In this document: positions 1 through 6,308 of the stretch, one piece after another
Layout of the letters: each line of letters opens with the position of its first letter
Position numbering within the stretch: the first letter of the stretch is position 1
DNA from: Muribaculaceae bacterium
Lineage (GTDB): Bacteria; Bacteroidota; Bacteroidia; Bacteroidales; Muribaculaceae
DNA: 6,308 nt
Reading direction: 5' to 3'
Assembly: GCA_016302215.1 (NCBI GenBank)
Contig: JAEDNZ010000110.1
Location: forward strand, 1-6,308
The notes under the pieces: model-generated
What the model was told of the DNA's origin: nothing
The model's input: the letters and a program-made list of their open reading frames with translations, nothing else
Database searches by the model: none
Made by a program: the position numbers and the translations under genes

Positions 1-53
1 CACCACGCTCTCTCATATATACAAAACAATATCACCCACCCCTACAATCAGCG

Positions 54-1325
54 ATGAAGATACTACTCTTAGGCTCGGGAGGCCGCGAATCGGCTCTCGC
101 CCACAAAATCAGTCAGAGTGAGCGCACCGAGGCGCTCTACATAGCTCCGGGCAATGGCGGCACCGCCGCCTATGGCACCAATGTGGCGCTCAGCCCCCTT
201 GACTTTGACGGCATCAGCCGTTTTGTAGCTGACAATGCCATTGATATGATTGTAGTGGGCAATGAAGACCCGCTCGTGGCCGGCATCTATGATTATTTTG
301 CCGACCGCGGTGGCGAGGTGCTCGTAGTTGGGCCGTCAAAGGCCGCAGCCGCCCTTGAGGGCAGCAAGGATTTTGCCAAGCAGTTTATGATGCGCCACGG
401 CATTCCTACCGCCGCCTATCGCAGCTTCACCGCCGAGACTCTCGAGCAGGGCTACGCGTTTTTATCCACCCTGCAGCCTCCGTATGTGCTCAAAGCCGAT
501 GGCCTCGCCGCCGGCAAGGGCGTGCTCATCATCGACGAGCTCAACCAAGCTCGCGAGGCGCTTGCCGACATGCTGGGCGGGCGGTTTGGCAGCGCTTCGG
601 CCACCGTCGTTATCGAGGAATTTCTCAGCGGCATAGAGTGCTCGGTATTTGTAATCACTGATGGCAACGGCGGTTATCGCCTCTTGCCCGTAGCCAAAGA
701 CTACAAGCGCATCGGCGAGGGCGACACCGGCCCCAACACCGGCGGCATGGGCGCCGTCAGCCCCGTGCCTTTTGCCGACGAGGCTTTTATGGCCAAGGTG
801 GAGCAGCGCATCGTGCGCCCCACTATCGACGGCCTTAAGGCTGACGGCCTGGTGTATCGCGGATTTATATTCTTCGGCCTCATCAACGTGGGCGGAGACC
901 CCAAGGTGATAGAGTATAATGTGCGCATGGGCGACCCGGAGACCGAGGTGGTGATGCCGCGCCTGCGCTCTGATTTGGTTGACCTGCTCGAGGCCGCTGC
1001 CAAGGGCGACCTCGCCGACGTGCCGGCCGAGATTGACAGCCGCGCCGCCGTCACTGTGATGCTTGTGTCTGCCGGATATCCGGGCGCTTATGCCAAGGGC
1101 AAGGCCATCACCGGCTGTCTCGAGCCGCAGAGCAGCATAGTGTATCATGCCGGCACGAGCCGCGAGCCCGACGGCTCATTGGTGACCTCCGGCGGCCGCG
1201 TCATGGCGGTGACCTCCTACGGCGACACTATCACCGAGGCCGTGGCTACAAGCTATCGCGCTATCGAGGATATACACTTTGAGGGCAAGACTTATCGCCG
1301 CGACATCACTCGCGACCTTGTCTGA
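54..1325 (+). CDS. purD: Phosphoribosylamine--glycine ligase (GAR synthetase)
   Basis: This cytosolic enzyme joins glycine to 5-phosphoribosylamine using ATP, giving glycinamide ribonucleotide, the second step of de novo purine synthesis. The 423 residues match the usual length of about 420-430. The N-terminal domain opens with GSGGRE (7-12) and APGN (31-34). The ATP-grasp domain carries KADGLAAGKGV (147-157), EEFLSGIECSV (188-198) and DTGPNTGGMGA (224-234). The metal-site motif EYNVRMGDPETE (287-298) places the likely Mg-binding E287 and N289. The C-terminal domain includes GGRVMAV (380-386). The start is supported because GSGGRE falls at the family's usual distance from the N terminus. No Shine-Dalgarno precedes the ATG, as is common in Bacteroidota, and I see no clear TAnnTTTG promoter element in the 53 bases upstream. 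The gene appears intact. It is 35 bases ahead of a membrane-protein gene on the same strand, which suggests a shared transcript. Confidence 0.98.
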   Translation: MKILLLGSGGRESALAHKISQSERTEALYIAPGNGGTAAYGTNVALSPLDFDGISRFVADNAIDMIVVGNEDPLVAGIYDYFADRGGEVLVVGPSKAAAALEGSKDFAKQFMMRHGIPTAAYRSFTAETLEQGYAFLSTLQPPYVLKADGLAAGKGVLIIDELNQAREALADMLGGRFGSASATVVIEEFLSGIECSVFVITDGNGGYRLLPVAKDYKRIGEGDTGPNTGGMGAVSPVPFADEAFMAKVEQRIVRPTIDGLKADGLVYRGFIFFGLINVGGDPKVIEYNVRMGDPETEVVMPRLRSDLVDLLEAAAKGDLADVPAEIDSRAAVTVMLVSAGYPGAYAKGKAITGCLEPQSSIVYHAGTSREPDGSLVTSGGRVMAVTSYGDTITEAVATSYRAIEDIHFEGKTYRRDITRDLV

Positions 1326-1360
1326 GCCGCTCATACACTCCCCATTTATAAACCACTGAG

Positions 1361-2359
1361 ATGACGACAGAGACGCTCAGTCGCATATTGCACACGCGCG
1401 GCGCAGCGGTGGCTATCGTGGCCATTGCAGCGGTCACCGTGGCCGTGACAGCAGCCTGTGGCGGCATCGGCGGCGAGTGGCTGACGCTCGTGGACGCCCC
1501 GGCGGCGCTGCGCCGGCTCGCCATAGATGCCGGCTGGAGCCTTACCGCCAATGTGGCCGCGCTATGCGGCATAATGCTGCTGATGCAGTATGTCAACCGC
1601 CGCTACAATGTGCTGCGCACCATGACGGCGCTTTTCATCGGTGTCTTTGCCGTGATGCAAGTCGCCACGCCGATGTTGGCGCTGCGCCTCAACGTGGGCA
1701 CCATGCTCGCCGCCGTGGTGATGGTGGCGGTGCTCTTGCTCTATCGCACCTACGGCGACCCTCGTGCTCAGCGCAGTGTGTTTCTGATATTCTTCATCAT
1801 GGCTCTGTCGGCGCTGCTGACGCGCTTTTACGGCTTTGTGGTCTATGGCTTGCTGTTCGTGGTGGGCTGTGTGCAGATGCGCATTTTTAATGCACGCAGT
1901 GTGGTGGCGCTGCTGTTAGGTGTGATTACCGCCGGTGTGCTCTACTTTTCTATGGGCTATGTCGCGGGCGATGCAGCGCTGCAATTCAGCTTTGATGCTT
2001 ACGGCAGCATCTTTGCCGCCGATGATTTGAGCGAGACCTTGGTGGTGCTGCTGACGGCTGCGTTGACCGCCTTGGTGGCTGTTGTAGCTCTCACTGCCAA
2101 CATCTTTAAGACGATAGCATATAATGCGCGGTCGCGTGCTTACAGCGGCTTCTTGGTTGTGGCCGTGCTCTTCACCATAGTGGTGATGGCGGTGGATTAC
2201 AGCCATTTTGTCACGTATATGCCTATGCTCAACTGCTTCGCAGCATTTCAGGTGGCTCACTTCTTTGCCATACATCGCCGTGACAAGTCATGCCTTGGCG
2301 TGATAGGCATAGTGGTGGCATACCTTATGATATGTGTATGGCGCGTGGTGGAGATTTGA
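1361..2359 (+). CDS. Multi-pass integral membrane protein of unknown function
   Basis: I do not recognise this 332-residue protein as a characterised family. It is strongly hydrophobic, with about ten or eleven likely membrane segments near residues 13-33, 59-78, 86-105, 113-128, 138-156, 157-175, 180-202, 224-248, 263-279, 286-304 and 311-328. The connecting loops are short and often basic (NRRYN at 79-83, HRRDK at 305-309). There is no cleavable signal peptide, ATP-binding motif or obvious catalytic cluster. The region around 203-224 (acidic and aromatic, with FDAYGS and DDLSE) is the longest late loop. Codon use resembles that of the neighbours, so recent transfer is not suggested. The gene begins 35 bases after purD and its end overlaps pdxB, so it is probably co-transcribed with both. 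A relationship to the small membrane proteins (DUF6427-like) that I recall near purD in Flavobacteriia is possible, but it is only a guess from context. The reading frame is sound; the function is unknown. Confidence 0.85.
   Translation: MTTETLSRILHTRGAAVAIVAIAAVTVAVTAACGGIGGEWLTLVDAPAALRRLAIDAGWSLTANVAALCGIMLLMQYVNRRYNVLRTMTALFIGVFAVMQVATPMLALRLNVGTMLAAVVMVAVLLLYRTYGDPRAQRSVFLIFFIMALSALLTRFYGFVVYGLLFVVGCVQMRIFNARSVVALLLGVITAGVLYFSMGYVAGDAALQFSFDAYGSIFAADDLSETLVVLLTAALTALVAVVALTANIFKTIAYNARSRAYSGFLVVAVLFTIVVMAVDYSHFVTYMPMLNCFAAFQVAHFFAIHRRDKSCLGVIGIVVAYLMICVWRVVEI
2338..2359 (+). other. Gene overlap holding the candidate pdxB starts
   Basis: The last codons of the membrane-protein gene and the first codons of pdxB share this stretch in different frames. 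Possible pdxB starts are ATG 2332, ATG 2338 and TTG 2356. The TTG forms a TTGA overlap with the upstream TGA stop and sits exactly where the conserved protein begins. A GGAG at 2350-2353 lies only two bases before that TTG, too close for a normal ribosome site, so it does not settle the choice. The overlap implies co-transcription and possibly coupled translation. Confidence 0.7.
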
Positions 2360-3366
2360 CAATCGTGGTCGAGAGCCATGTGCCTTATGTGGCCGAGGCT
2401 CTGCAGCCCTATGCCGCGGTGCGCCGAGTGCCGCCGCAGGATATCGATGGCGCCATAGTGGCCGATGCCGATGCACTGGTGGTGCGCACTCGCACTCGCT
2501 GCGATGCCGCGCTGCTGTCAGGCTCGCGCTGCAGCATGGTGGTCACGGCCACGATAGGCACCGACCATATCGATAAAGCTTACTGCGCCGCTCACTCCAT
2601 AGCGGTGGCGAGCGCCCCGGGCTGCAATGCTCCGGCTGTGGCGCAATATGTCTTTGCCTCGCTGGCTCGCATCGTGGAGTGTCAGCTCGCCGGCCTCACC
2701 ATAGGTGTGGTGGGCGTGGGTGCCGTGGGGAGCATCGTGGCGCGCTGGGCTGAGCGATTGGGTATGCGGGTGTTGCTCTGCGACCCGCCGCGTTGTCGCG
2801 CCGAAGGACCCGGCGCCCGGCGTTGGGCTTCGCTTGGCGAGGTCCTTGCCGCTGCCGATGTCATCACCCTGCACACGCCTCTCACCGCAGATGGCTGTGA
2901 TGCCACGTATCATCTCATTGATGCCGCCGCTGTGGCGGCTATGCAGCGCAAGCCCATAATCATCAACGCGGCACGCGGAGCCGTGGTTGACACCGATGCC
3001 ATCGTGGCCGGTCTCGACGATGGCCGCATCGGCAGCGCCGTGATAGACTGCTGGGAGGGCGAGCCGCGCATCAGCGCGGCGCTGTTGGCGAGAGCGGCAA
3101 TAGCCACGCCACATATCGCCGGATATTCCATACAAGGCAAGATGCGAGCCTCGCAGGTGGCGCTTGACGCGCTGGCGGAGCATTTCGGCCTGCCGCGCAT
3201 GACCATTGATGCCGACACTACGCTGCTGCACTCTACACCGCAGTCAATAACCCTCGAGCAGGCTCGCGCGAGCTACGACCCTATGGCCGACACGGCGGCT
3301 CTGCGGCGCGACCCCTCGGCCTTTGAGTGCTTGCGCAACAACTACGCCCTCCGCCTCGAGATATAA
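2338..3366 (+). CDS. pdxB: Erythronate-4-phosphate dehydrogenase
   Basis: PdxB oxidises 4-phosphoerythronate to 2-oxo-3-hydroxy-4-phosphobutanoate in the DXP-dependent route to pyridoxal phosphate. With the start chosen here (342 residues), an N-terminal half containing ADADALVVRTRT (42-53), TATIGTDHID (70-79) and APGCNAPAVAQY (93-104) leads into the Rossmann motif GVGAVG (126-131), with D149 after it. The D-2-hydroxyacid dehydrogenase residues align with E. coli Arg208, Asp232, Glu237 and His254 as R213 (NAARGAVVD), D237, E242 (WEGEP) and H259 (TPHIAGY), with identical spacing. The C-terminal region ends YDPMADTAALRRD then FECLRNNYALR, matching the PdxB dimerisation domain in a form shorter than the roughly 378-residue E. 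coli protein. A longer reading from 2290 is open but would add residues with no counterpart. Homology begins at LTIVVESHVPY, so ATG 2338 (or 2332, or TTG 2356) is more likely. The gene overlaps the upstream membrane-protein gene by 22 bases. Confidence 0.95.
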   Translation: MARGGDLTIVVESHVPYVAEALQPYAAVRRVPPQDIDGAIVADADALVVRTRTRCDAALLSGSRCSMVVTATIGTDHIDKAYCAAHSIAVASAPGCNAPAVAQYVFASLARIVECQLAGLTIGVVGVGAVGSIVARWAERLGMRVLLCDPPRCRAEGPGARRWASLGEVLAAADVITLHTPLTADGCDATYHLIDAAAVAAMQRKPIIINAARGAVVDTDAIVAGLDDGRIGSAVIDCWEGEPRISAALLARAAIATPHIAGYSIQGKMRASQVALDALAEHFGLPRMTIDADTTLLHSTPQSITLEQARASYDPMADTAALRRDPSAFECLRNNYALRLEI

Positions 3367-3420
3367 CCCTCGCTGCTCGCAGAGCTAATCTGATTTTATG
3401 TGATGGAGCATTGGCGCCGG

Positions 3421-4923
3421 TCAGGCGTTAAGGCGGAGCATTGACTCAATGAGGTGGCGGTCGTTGGCGAGGCGAGGCACCTTGCGCTGGCCGCCGAGCT
3501 TGCCGGTAGCTTCTAACCAATCGTCAAAGAGGCCGTGGCGTGCATCAGTGATGGAGAGGCGGTCAAGGAAGATATTGCCGGCGCGCTTGGCTTGGTAGTC
3601 AGAGTTGACGCGCTGCAGCTCGGCATCGAGGCGGTCAGCAAATGCTTCTTTATCGGCCGGCTCGGTAGCCCACTCGATGAGCCATTGGTGGCGTCCGCGC
3701 TGAGTGTCGCGGGCAAAGACGGGCGCGGCAGTGTAGTTGAGCACGGCGGCGCCGGTGGCGGCGCAAGCGGCGGCGAGGGCGGCATCGGTGTTGTGCACCA
3801 TCACCTCTTCGCCGAAGGCGTTGATATAGTGCTTGGTGCGGCCGGCGATGGTGATTTTGAGGGGGTCGGCAGAGTGCACGGTTACGGTGTCGCCGATAGC
3901 ATATCGCCACAGGCCGTTGCAGGCGGTGATAAGCAGCGCGTAGGTGCGCCCCGGCTCTACGCGCCATGGCGGCAGCGGTGCTCCGCCGTCGAGCGGCTGA
4001 AACTCATAGAACACGCCGTGGTCCAGCAGCAAAAGCATGGCGCGGTCGCTGATATCGTTTTGCACGGCGAAGAAGCCCTCCGATGCATTGTAAGTCTCAA
4101 GGTAGCGCATACGCGCGGGGTCAGTGAGACGGCGATATTGCTCGCGGTAAGGCTCAAAGGAGATGCCGCCGTGGAAGAATACTTCGAGCCGTGGCCACAC
4201 ATCGTGGATGGTGTCGGCGCCGGCGGCTTTGATAACCTCCTTGATGACCGTCATAAACCACGATGGCACACCCGAGATGTTGGTGATGTCCTGATGGAGT
4301 GATGCCTGCACCAGCGCCGGCAGCTTTTCGTGCCAGTCAGCCATCAGTGCTATGCGTTTTGACGGCACGCGCAGCAGGTTGACCGCCGGGTTGATAGCCT
4401 CGATGAGGTTGGCCGAGAGGTCGCCCACGCGCACACCGCGGGGTATGTCGGCAAGCTCATTGGCAAAGCTGCCGCCCAGGATAAAGCTCTTGCCGGCAAA
4501 GAGGCGGCTGTCGGGGTAAAGGTGCAGATAGTTGGCGACGACGGCGCTGCCGCCGGCATAGTGGTTGCGTCTGAGCGAGTCGGCGGTGACGGGGATAAAC
4601 TTGCTTTTGCCATCGGAGGTGCCTGATGACTGGGCAAAGCGGCGGCATCGTCCCGGCCACAGTATGTCAGCAGCGCCGCTGACCATGTCCATGACGTCGG
4701 CGCGAATGTCGGCGTATTCGGTCACCGGCACTTGCCGCGCAAAGGAGTCATAGTCGGCGATGGCGCCGAAGCCGTGGACTATGCCATAGCGTGTGCGGCG
4801 TGCCCGGTGCAGCAGCGCCATCAGCACGCGTGTCTGCACCGCCTCGATGTGACCGCGCCAGCGCTCGGCGGCGCTGACCTGTAGCTCAAAAGCAGGCCGC
4901 AGCAGCGGCGTGAGGTTAATCAT
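3421..4923 (-). CDS. GH3-family acyl-adenylating / acyl-acid amido synthetase-like protein
   Basis: This 500-residue cytosolic protein belongs to the GH3 family of the ANL adenylate-forming superfamily. Characterised plant members adenylate a carboxylic acid (such as auxin or jasmonate) and transfer it to an amino acid; the substrate of bacterial members is not established. The three nucleotide motifs are present in order: SSGTSDGKSK (99-108, phosphate loop), YNASEGFF (278-285, with E282) and LWRYAIGD (338-345, with D345). GRTKHYINAFGEEV (361-374) forms the hinge to the mobile C-terminal domain. GQRKVPRL (478-485) is the usual family ending, with K481 a candidate for the lysine that acts in adenylation. 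There is no signal peptide or membrane segment. The gene appears complete, with all core motifs intact, so activity is expected. Its ATG overlaps the ftsZ stop by 8 bases and no Shine-Dalgarno precedes it, suggesting it is read from the ftsZ transcript. The database name 'auxin-responsive promoter protein' is a historical label and should not be taken as function. Confidence 0.93.
   Translation of the reverse strand: MINLTPLLRPAFELQVSAAERWRGHIEAVQTRVLMALLHRARRTRYGIVHGFGAIADYDSFARQVPVTEYADIRADVMDMVSGAADILWPGRCRRFAQSSGTSDGKSKFIPVTADSLRRNHYAGGSAVVANYLHLYPDSRLFAGKSFILGGSFANELADIPRGVRVGDLSANLIEAINPAVNLLRVPSKRIALMADWHEKLPALVQASLHQDITNISGVPSWFMTVIKEVIKAAGADTIHDVWPRLEVFFHGGISFEPYREQYRRLTDPARMRYLETYNASEGFFAVQNDISDRAMLLLLDHGVFYEFQPLDGGAPLPPWRVEPGRTYALLITACNGLWRYAIGDTVTVHSADPLKITIAGRTKHYINAFGEEVMVHNTDAALAAACAATGAAVLNYTAAPVFARDTQRGRHQWLIEWATEPADKEAFADRLDAELQRVNSDYQAKRAGNIFLDRLSITDARHGLFDDWLEATGKLGGQRKVPRLANDRHLIESMLRLNA
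4916..4923 (-). other. 8-base ATGATTAA overlap of the ftsZ stop and the GH3-family start
   Basis: On the minus strand the sequence ATGATTAA contains the GH3-family start codon (4923-4921) and the ftsZ stop TAA (4918-4916) in a different frame. The bases just upstream (CATTTCTCCTCTGACG) are pyrimidine-rich and hold no Shine-Dalgarno. Initiation by ribosomes finishing ftsZ is therefore the simplest explanation, though this is an inference. Confidence 0.85.
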
Positions 4924-6304
4924 CGTCAGAGGAGAAATGGATGCGTCCGCGCGGGTCCTCGTTTTGGTCGCGTTTTTGGGGCGTGGGGGTGGCGGCGTCA
5001 GTGGTCTGAGTCTTGACGGGCGGCACTGTGGCTTGCGCCATTCGGCCGCGAGCGTATGTGGGCGAGGTCTCTATGCGGCTGATGGCCTCGTCGCTGTCGA
5101 GGTCGTCGGGCGACAGCAAGATGTATTGTTTGGTCTCTTTCTGGCGGGTTATCTCGTCAATCTTATCGTTGCCGTAGATGGCGCCTATCTGCTCGCGCTC
5201 GTCGGCGGTGACGCCGCCGGCGGTGGCGGTATCGCCGGTGGTGGTGGCGGACGGTCGGTATTCGTGGTTGTCGCCGATGGTCACACCAAAGCCGGCGGCG
5301 AGGATGGTAAACTTGACTTTGTCGCCCAGCGACTCATCGTAGGTGACACCCCAGATGACATCGACGTCTTGCTGCACGCGTGTCACAAAATCGTTGAGCT
5401 CGGTCATCTCTGAGGTGACAAACTTTTGCGAGGCTTCGCGCGAGTAGTAAAGGTTGAAGAGCAAGCGCTTTGACGAATACACGTCGGTGTTTCTGAGCAG
5501 CGGCGACTCGAGTGCATCGTTGATGGCTTTGGTCACGCGGCCCTCGCCCTCGCCGTAGCCCACTGAGATGATAGCCGTGCCGCCGTTGCGCAGGGTGGTG
5601 CTGACGTCGTTGAAGTCGAGGTTTATCTTGCCCTCCTTGGTGATAAGCTCGGAGATGGAGCTGGCGGCCACGGTGAGTATGTCGTCGGCCTTGGCAAAGG
5701 CGTTGTCAAACTCCAGGTCTTTGTAAATCTCTATTAGGCGCTCGTTGTTGATAATCATCAGGGCATCAACATATTTGCTCATCTCCTCGGCGCCGCGCAG
5801 GGCTTTGTTAATCTTGAGCATGCCTTCGAAGAGGAATGGTATGGTGATGATGCCGATGGTGAGTATGCCGCGCTCGTGAGCGATGCGCGACACCACGGGC
5901 GCCGCGCCGGTGCCGGTGCCGCCGCCCATGCCGGCGGTGATAAACACCATGTCGGTGCTGTCGGTGAATATTTTGCTGATTTCGACGGCGCTCTCTTCGG
6001 CGGCGGCATTAGCTTTGGTGGGGTCGTTGCCGGCGCCGCGGCCGCGCGTCACGGTGGGGCCTATGAGCACCCTTGTGGGCACCAAGGATTTCTTGAGCTG
6101 CTGTGCGTCGGTGTTGACATTGACAAAGGATACGCCTTTGACGTCTTGCTCGAGCATGTGGTCCACGGCATTGTTGCCGCCGCCGCCGACACCTACCACG
6201 ATGATGCGTTTGTTGTCAATTCCGGGCACGTCAATGTCGCAGTCGTTGAATTTGCTTATCAGGTCGTCCTCGCCGGGGGTGATATGTATATTGTCGTCAG
6301 ACAT
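4916..6304 (-). CDS. ftsZ: Cell-division protein FtsZ (tubulin-like GTPase)
   Basis: FtsZ polymerises with GTP into the ring that recruits the division machinery at midcell. After an acidic N-terminal extension of about 30 residues, the GTPase domain shows GVGGGGNNAV (38-47), VNTDAQ (63-68) and the tubulin signature GGGTGTGAAP (127-136). The T7 synergy loop is NLDFNDV (228-234); N228, D230 and D233 match E. coli N207, D209 and D212, so hydrolysis at the subunit interface should be intact. The core ends near ILAAGFGV (334-341). A low-complexity Thr/Ala/Gly linker follows, then DEAISRIETSPTYARGRM (405-422), which resembles the conserved C-terminal peptide that binds FtsA and other partners, and then about 40 Thr/Pro/Gln-rich residues ending in an acidic SSDDD. 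At 462 residues it is longer than E. coli FtsZ (383), which the N-terminal extension and tail explain. The start ATG lies 4 bases from the window edge, so the promoter and upstream division genes are not visible. The next gene on the strand overlaps its stop. Confidence 0.98.
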   Translation of the reverse strand: MSDDNIHITPGEDDLISKFNDCDIDVPGIDNKRIIVVGVGGGGNNAVDHMLEQDVKGVSFVNVNTDAQQLKKSLVPTRVLIGPTVTRGRGAGNDPTKANAAAEESAVEISKIFTDSTDMVFITAGMGGGTGTGAAPVVSRIAHERGILTIGIITIPFLFEGMLKINKALRGAEEMSKYVDALMIINNERLIEIYKDLEFDNAFAKADDILTVAASSISELITKEGKINLDFNDVSTTLRNGGTAIISVGYGEGEGRVTKAINDALESPLLRNTDVYSSKRLLFNLYYSREASQKFVTSEMTELNDFVTRVQQDVDVIWGVTYDESLGDKVKFTILAAGFGVTIGDNHEYRPSATTTGDTATAGGVTADEREQIGAIYGNDKIDEITRQKETKQYILLSPDDLDSDEAISRIETSPTYARGRMAQATVPPVKTQTTDAATPTPQKRDQNEDPRGRIHFSSDDD

Positions 6305-6308
6305 AGTG

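Noticed and set aside
1..53. Region before purD examined for a purine riboswitch or promoter
   Set aside because: It is too short to hold a riboswitch and shows no TAnnTTTG element at a plausible position. Any regulatory sequence would lie outside the window.
462..1148. Long open frame of 228 codons on the minus strand, opposite purD
   Set aside because: It lies wholly inside purD, is rich in His and Ala with no recognisable motif, and is the expected by-product of GC-rich codon use in the real gene.
2518..3231. Minus-strand open frame of 237 codons opposite pdxB
   Set aside because: It is fully antisense to a well-supported gene, with a His/Ala/Arg-rich composition and no motif, so it is a codon-bias shadow.
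3375..3385. Small inverted repeat after pdxB considered as an intrinsic terminator
   Set aside because: The stem has only 4 base pairs and the following T-rich stretch is interrupted and offset, well below what would support a terminator call.
3535..4302. Plus-strand open frame of 255 codons opposite the GH3-family gene
   Set aside because: The opposite strand carries all GH3 motifs in order. This frame is Gly/Val/Ala-rich with no domain and is a shadow.
5190..5270. GGTGGCGG-like short repeats considered as a repeat element
   Set aside because: They lie in frame within ftsZ and encode the Thr/Ala/Gly low-complexity linker. They are imperfect and do not extend beyond it.
4910..5413. Plus-strand open frame of 167 codons opposite the ftsZ 3' end, with an AGAGGAG sequence at 4928-4934 close before ATG 4937
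   Set aside because: The Shine-Dalgarno-like stretch is the complement of ftsZ codons, the spacing to the ATG is only two bases, Bacteroidota rarely rely on such sites, and the product is low-complexity Gly/Val-rich sequence with no family resemblance.

Overview
The window reads as ordinary chromosomal DNA from a GC-rich member of the order Bacteroidales. Five protein genes fill it almost end to end, and no RNA gene, mobile element, CRISPR array or long repeat is visible. The Bacteroidota assignment rests on the style of the proteins: PurD has the EYNVRMGDPETE metal-site motif, FtsZ has an IPFLFEG loop and an acidic N-terminal extension, PdxB has a short C-terminal dimerisation region, and a bacterial GH3-family protein is present. 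It also rests on the absence of Shine-Dalgarno sequences before the genes. The GC-rich codons with frequent ATA isoleucine would fit Muribaculaceae, but the sequence alone does not prove the family.

Plus-strand block (54-3366): purD (glycinamide ribonucleotide synthetase, purine synthesis) is followed after 35 bases by an unrecognised multi-pass membrane protein. The 3' end of that gene overlaps the start of pdxB (erythronate-4-phosphate dehydrogenase, vitamin B6 synthesis). The tight packing suggests one transcript. PurD and PdxB are cytosolic biosynthetic enzymes. The membrane protein between them has no assignable job.

Minus-strand block (6304-3421): ftsZ (cell-division GTPase) is followed by a GH3-family acyl-adenylating/amido-synthetase-like gene whose ATG overlaps the ftsZ stop by 8 bases, so the two are probably co-transcribed and may be translationally coupled. 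The blocks converge on a 54-base gap (3367-3420) with no convincing terminator.

I do not see an evident novel system. The points most worth a second look are the GH3-family enzyme coupled to ftsZ, the FtsZ tail that runs about 40 residues past the probable conserved C-terminal peptide, and the orphan membrane protein between purD and pdxB.
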